Notes under the pieces: generated by a model
What the model was told of the DNA's origin: nothing
The model's input: only the letters and a program-made list of their open reading frames with translations
The model's database searches: none
Translations under genes and position numbers: made by a program
Assembly (NCBI RefSeq): GCF_014805685.1
Contig: NC_060900.1
Location: 8,883,950-8,947,949, forward strand
Direction: 5' to 3'
From: Silurus meridionalis
Taxonomy: Eukaryota; Chordata; Actinopteri; Siluriformes; Siluridae
Length of the DNA: 64,000 nucleotides
Shown here: one piece after another, positions 60,331 to 64,000 of the stretch
Position numbering within the stretch: the first letter of the stretch is position 1
How the letters are laid out: the number at the start of each line of letters is the position of its first letter

Positions 60331-60748
60331 CGAGTTGGTATCAAAATGTCAAGACTAATGGTTCTAACTGGTACTATTCTGCCTACATGGACACCAAGTT
60401 AGAACAAAGAGCAAATGTGAAATTCTGCATGAAACTGGTCAAATCTGTCACATAGACGTTTGACATGACATACATTTGACATATGCGATGCTTCAATGAG
60501 TTGTTTGACGTGTTTTGAGTCGCACTCAAATGATGTGGAAGAACATCACTAGAAGAAGATAAGAGATTAAGAAGACCTTAAACGAGCTTCACCCCTGAAA
60601 ATTATTAAACCATTAAGCAACATGTGTATGATGATCATCAGAGTGCCATGCAAGGGGACTATTTTGAAGTTGACAGTGTCTAAACGTAGATAAATAAAGT
60701 TTCTTTTTGTAAACAGAGCTAGTCTCAAATCTTTCTGATACCAGTTCA
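60331..60748 (+). mobile_element. mariner-like deletion derivative with both ends
   Basis: 418 bp with TA at both sides (60329-60330 and 60749-60750). The left end is CGAGTTGGTATCAAAATGTC and the right end, reversed, TGAACTGGTATCAGAAAGAT. Inside, M-D-T-K-L-E-Q-R-A-N begins at about 60389, followed by decayed N-terminal text. At about 60640 it jumps to the last 100 bp of the element, so the whole catalytic domain is deleted. Strand is that of the former transposase. Confidence 0.88.
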
Positions 60749-61740
60749 TAGATCAAAGCTTTCAGATACACAATAGGGGAAGAAAAAGAAGAGATGTTAA
60801 ACAGCTTCCTATTACCATTATGTTTGTATGTGAACATTACAAGACACTTGCAATAGCTTAGTTAAAGTGTAGCTAAGAGTAACACAAAACATTAAGCAAC
60901 ATCAAAGAAATAGCCAAAAAGGCCACCAACGTATGACCTTTAGGTCTGGGAATCCATTTCTTACTGGCAGTACTCTAAAAAGCCAAACTAGACTCCATGT
61001 CCTATTGATATTTTCAAACTGATTTATAGCAAAGCTTTCAATACTTCACCTTCTGGAATATCCTCAACCATAAAAGTTTAATTAGAAATGATATAGCCGT
61101 GTTCTCAAGAGAGATATAAGCTCTCAGGACTGTTCAAGAATGTTTAATTCATGTTGCTGAAATGCAAGTGTGAGTTTGCCAAAAATGGGACAGCCATACA
61201 ATTGAAGCAATCTTTCCTTGTTTTGCATAACTCATGAGAATAATGGGCAAGGCTTATTGCCTAGATGATGCCTTGCATCATTACCTTGAGAAAACATGCC
61301 TCAGGGGGCCTACTAGTAACTGCAAAGTAAACAACATTTAGAGACATGTTTGTCTAATATGCAAAGTTGGAAAAAAAAATACTCATGTGGCTGCTGATGT
61401 ATGGAATTGTAATCAGTGTGTGTAAAAGTCAAATGCATCTATTTAGGTTTGTCAAAAGCAGTCACGTTGTAAAGAGACTACAAATCACTGCTGGCACTAC
61501 TGAAATCAAAAACATTGATGCTCCCTGATAAAGTACTGATGTTGATGCTATAGAGATTTGCTTATAACCATTGTGCATGATAAGCAAATTTAACACAGTA
61601 TTTCAATAGTTATATGCTGTGGGTACATCAACTTTTGGTGAGGTATGTGATTCTGACCTTTTTTCACGATGTATTCACATTAGTTTGGCATGTACCAAAA
61701 AATGTTTACAGAAATGAACATATAATGTGCAGTTCACCAA

Positions 61741-61820
61741 CCATCCAGTGTTCCCAGGATATGCTTTGAATTCACCATTACCCAAAAGAGGATAAAGCAG
61801 TTACTGAAAATGAATTGAAT
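61741..61820 (+). mobile_element. SINE tail fragment
   Basis: CCAGTGTTCCCAGGATATGC, then GAGGATAAAGCAGTTACTGA and AAATGAATTGAAT. This is the 3' part of the fish SINE family represented at 28419-28712. Confidence 0.75.
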
Positions 61821-62113
61821 CTTATCTTGAACCCTAGTTCTTTCATCTGGGCAGAAAAAAAAAGTGTAAACAGAGATTTACATTGACTAATGTCCATTGG
61901 AAGGATGCTTGTACAATCCATATTTACCACCAGTACCTATATCCCACTATTGTGAGAAAGGTGGTCAGGCCATGGTGTGAAAGCTTGTTCTAAGATCAGA
62001 AAAACATTCATTATTTCTTCCTCAGGAAGGAGGAACTGGGAAGAGTCTCTCAAAGCATGTTATTATCTGGAGCCACATTTGGCAGACATTTCCTAACTGA
62101 CAGTTGAACTACA

Positions 62114-62377
62114 ATGTTTAACTTTGGTTTCAGCACTGTGTCAGAAACACATCAGATTTTGTCTTTACAAGCTCACATGCACTGCCGGCAGACTCGCACT
62201 GCTATCCACCCTCAAAATGGTAATGGTTTGAACTGTGCAACTCATGGTACAGCATGCACAGTTCTACTCAATTTGGTCATGAAGGCGTTCACTGATCTAT
62301 GGTGTGAGTCAAATGCTGTTAGTTTGACTGGAGAAAGCGATATATTCAGCCATTTATATGTTCAGGGATATTTTTAA
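62114..62377 (+). other. Unrecognised ORF, probably non-coding
   Basis: An 87-codon open frame with no recognisable domain, in AT-rich sequence, without obvious splice sites. I list it only because it is the longest unexplained plus-strand frame right of 60 kb. Confidence 0.15.
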
Positions 62378-62399
62378 TAGTCAGATACTCACCTAAAAC

Positions 62400-64000
62400 T
62401 GGTACACTGATGAGGAGGTTGATGAGGTTCTGATGAGGTTGGATGATAAGTCATTAAACATAATGGCTCTTTACTAATTTGATTTATGGATGGCACCAAG
62501 AATGTTGAAATGAATCCTGCAAATGTATCTTATAGTGTCACCCTTTTAAATTGTCTGTCTAGGTGTTAAATGCATGCGGAAGGAGGAATGAAATAGAATA
62601 CCATGTTACATGTGTAACTATGGTTCTATAAACACATAATAGCCACATATTGTTTATAGAACATTTTTGTTATGATGCTCCACATACAATTTTTCACACA
62701 TTACAAAATACATTATAAGCCATGAGTTAGCCTGGTCACATGATTTACTTGTGCTAGTAAATGGCTATACATGGTGTTGCATTGACAATGGTGGATGTGC
62801 CTCATTGCATCGTGACACAAATTATGTCAACTCATAGAGGAGAAAAATGTCTTCCTTGTGTTGCTGTGCACATAAGATCATTGCTCCTAATTCAGGTCTA
62901 TATAAGTCCCTGTCCTATATATGATGATTAATGATTTGCCATAATGCTACACAACTTTGAAAATTACATTGAATCACACTTTCTCACACAGATAATGACT
63001 CAAGCTTCATCTACGAAACCTGTTATATAGCTGTCAGACCACACATTGACCTTGTGAATTAAAAAAAGAACTTTACACATCATCTGGGAATGATCTCAGT
63101 TTTATAGATTCAAGCTGAAATATATGTTAGGAAACCAAACACCTTCCCAACAACACAAACAGGTGCAAGGTTTGTCAGGCCATTAGGAGGTCCCAGTACT
63201 TAAGGTATGAGTTAAAACTGACAACAAAAGAATATAACTATTAAAGAATAATTTTAGTATTACAATCCCATCATGTCTGAAATTAGTGAAGAGCTTACCA
63301 TTAAATAATAACCTTTTTGCCAATTCTGTACTTTTCAAATGCTAATCATAAAGGGGTTCATAGACTATTTGTTGTAACTATAATGCTATAGAAATTTCCA
63401 AATAATTTCCTGTGGGATCAATAAAAGAATTCTGATTCTAAATCTGGTATAATAATGCTTATTACTATAACAAGAGTTCTACTTAAAAAAAAAATAATAA
63501 TAAGCTTGTTTGTAGAAACAAAAAGGCACTACACACAAATATATTTTAATCATGCTTGTCCCAATAATTGCACCTAAATTACATTTATTTTTTTATTTAT
63601 TTTATTATTCACTAAACTCAAGTCAAGGAACAAAATAACTATACCTTAACCAACACCAGAAAGGTAACTAAAAGCTTCAATAAAACAGAGAGTAAGAGAG
63701 TATAGAGAGAGTATAAAGATTGCAATTTTCCTTGGTTTTTAAAAACATTTTAAGTTTAAAATAAAAATAATGTGTTGTATATTATTTTCAATGTATATAT
63801 CTTTTCCTTGCGCTTCTCAACAACACACTAAGGTTGATGTGGTTTTGGCATATTCAACTAAAATTAACAAAAGTCCAGTTTCGTAACATTCCTTCCTTGC
63901 AGACTTCCAGTATCCAAGCTAATAAATTAACTTAATGACGAAAATATTTAGCTTAGTGATTAGTTTATGACATTAAATAAGACATAATTTTGAACTTGTT
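62400..64000. other. Right-edge non-coding stretch
   Basis: AT-rich, with short homopolymers near 63484-63500 and 63585-63605. No recognised element or exon. Confidence 0.45.

Larger units (their letters stand above)
47509..64000 (-). other. Presumed upstream erc2 intron
   Basis: Exon A begins in phase 2, so an upstream exon ending with two codon bases must lie further right. I scanned 47.5-64 kb for the expected coiled-coil text on the minus strand and saw none. erc2 introns are very long in vertebrates, so the rest of the window is probably intronic. It contains Tc1, LINE, SINE, MITE and mariner copies listed separately. 54080-54640 and 54800-55260 are non-repetitive and less AT-rich, but without a recognisable ORF. 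Confidence 0.6.

Overview
This window looks like teleost fish nuclear DNA, probably from an otophysan and perhaps a catfish. It has long (AC)n/(TA)n microsatellites roughly every 3 kb, at least eight copies of Tc1/mariner-class transposons, DIRS-type tyrosine-recombinase retroelements, LINE fragments and tRNA-derived SINEs. Unique coding sequence is very sparse. The class-level assignment to fish is firm. The order-level guess rests only on recognising repeat families and is weak.

The one host gene I can support is the 3' end of erc2 (ELKS/CAST family active-zone scaffold) on the minus strand. Three exons are visible. Exon A (47361-47508) holds the last coiled-coil segment. Exon B (36917-37105) holds a His/Pro-rich linker ending in four Pro-Glu-Gln triplets. 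The terminal exon C (27835-27861) encodes only DDEEGIWA and a stop, and GIWA is the known RIM PDZ ligand of the family. Splice sites and phases agree at both junctions. The introns are about 9.1 kb (C-B) and 10.3 kb (B-A). From 47.5 kb to the right edge should be upstream intron, because no further exon was found. No other host gene was found between 1 and 27.8 kb, which is presumably 3' UTR plus intergenic DNA.

Layout: 1-14.4 kb holds microsatellites, one Tc1 relic, an inverted pair of an interspersed repeat and a purine-rich stretch. From 14.4 to 22.0 kb is a dense transposon cluster: a mariner end, a minus-strand DIRS fragment, a truncated LINE carrying a 40-bp minisatellite, and a longer plus-strand DIRS copy with RT, RNase H and tyrosine-recombinase remnants. 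From 25.1 to 27.2 kb a Tc1 copy is split by a hAT element with an 8-bp target duplication. The C-B intron (27.9-36.9 kb) carries a SINE, a Tc1 relic, a mariner/Tc1 chimera and several simple repeats. The B-A intron (37.1-47.4 kb) carries a nested Tc1/LINE-tail/SINE relic and a nearly intact 1,345-bp Tc1 element (44881-46225) whose transposase is broken by one base. From 47.5 to 64 kb are a Tc1 copy split by a LINE fragment, a solo long terminal repeat of a second Tc1 family, a tRNA-Glu-headed SINE, a second LINE fragment, a Tigger/pogo-like MITE, another Tc1 relic, a 42-bp coding-phase tandem repeat and a deleted mariner.

I did not find a new functional system. The most useful observations are the erc2 C-terminal exons with their local oddities, the one-base-broken Tc1 transposase, and several nested insertions that give relative ages.
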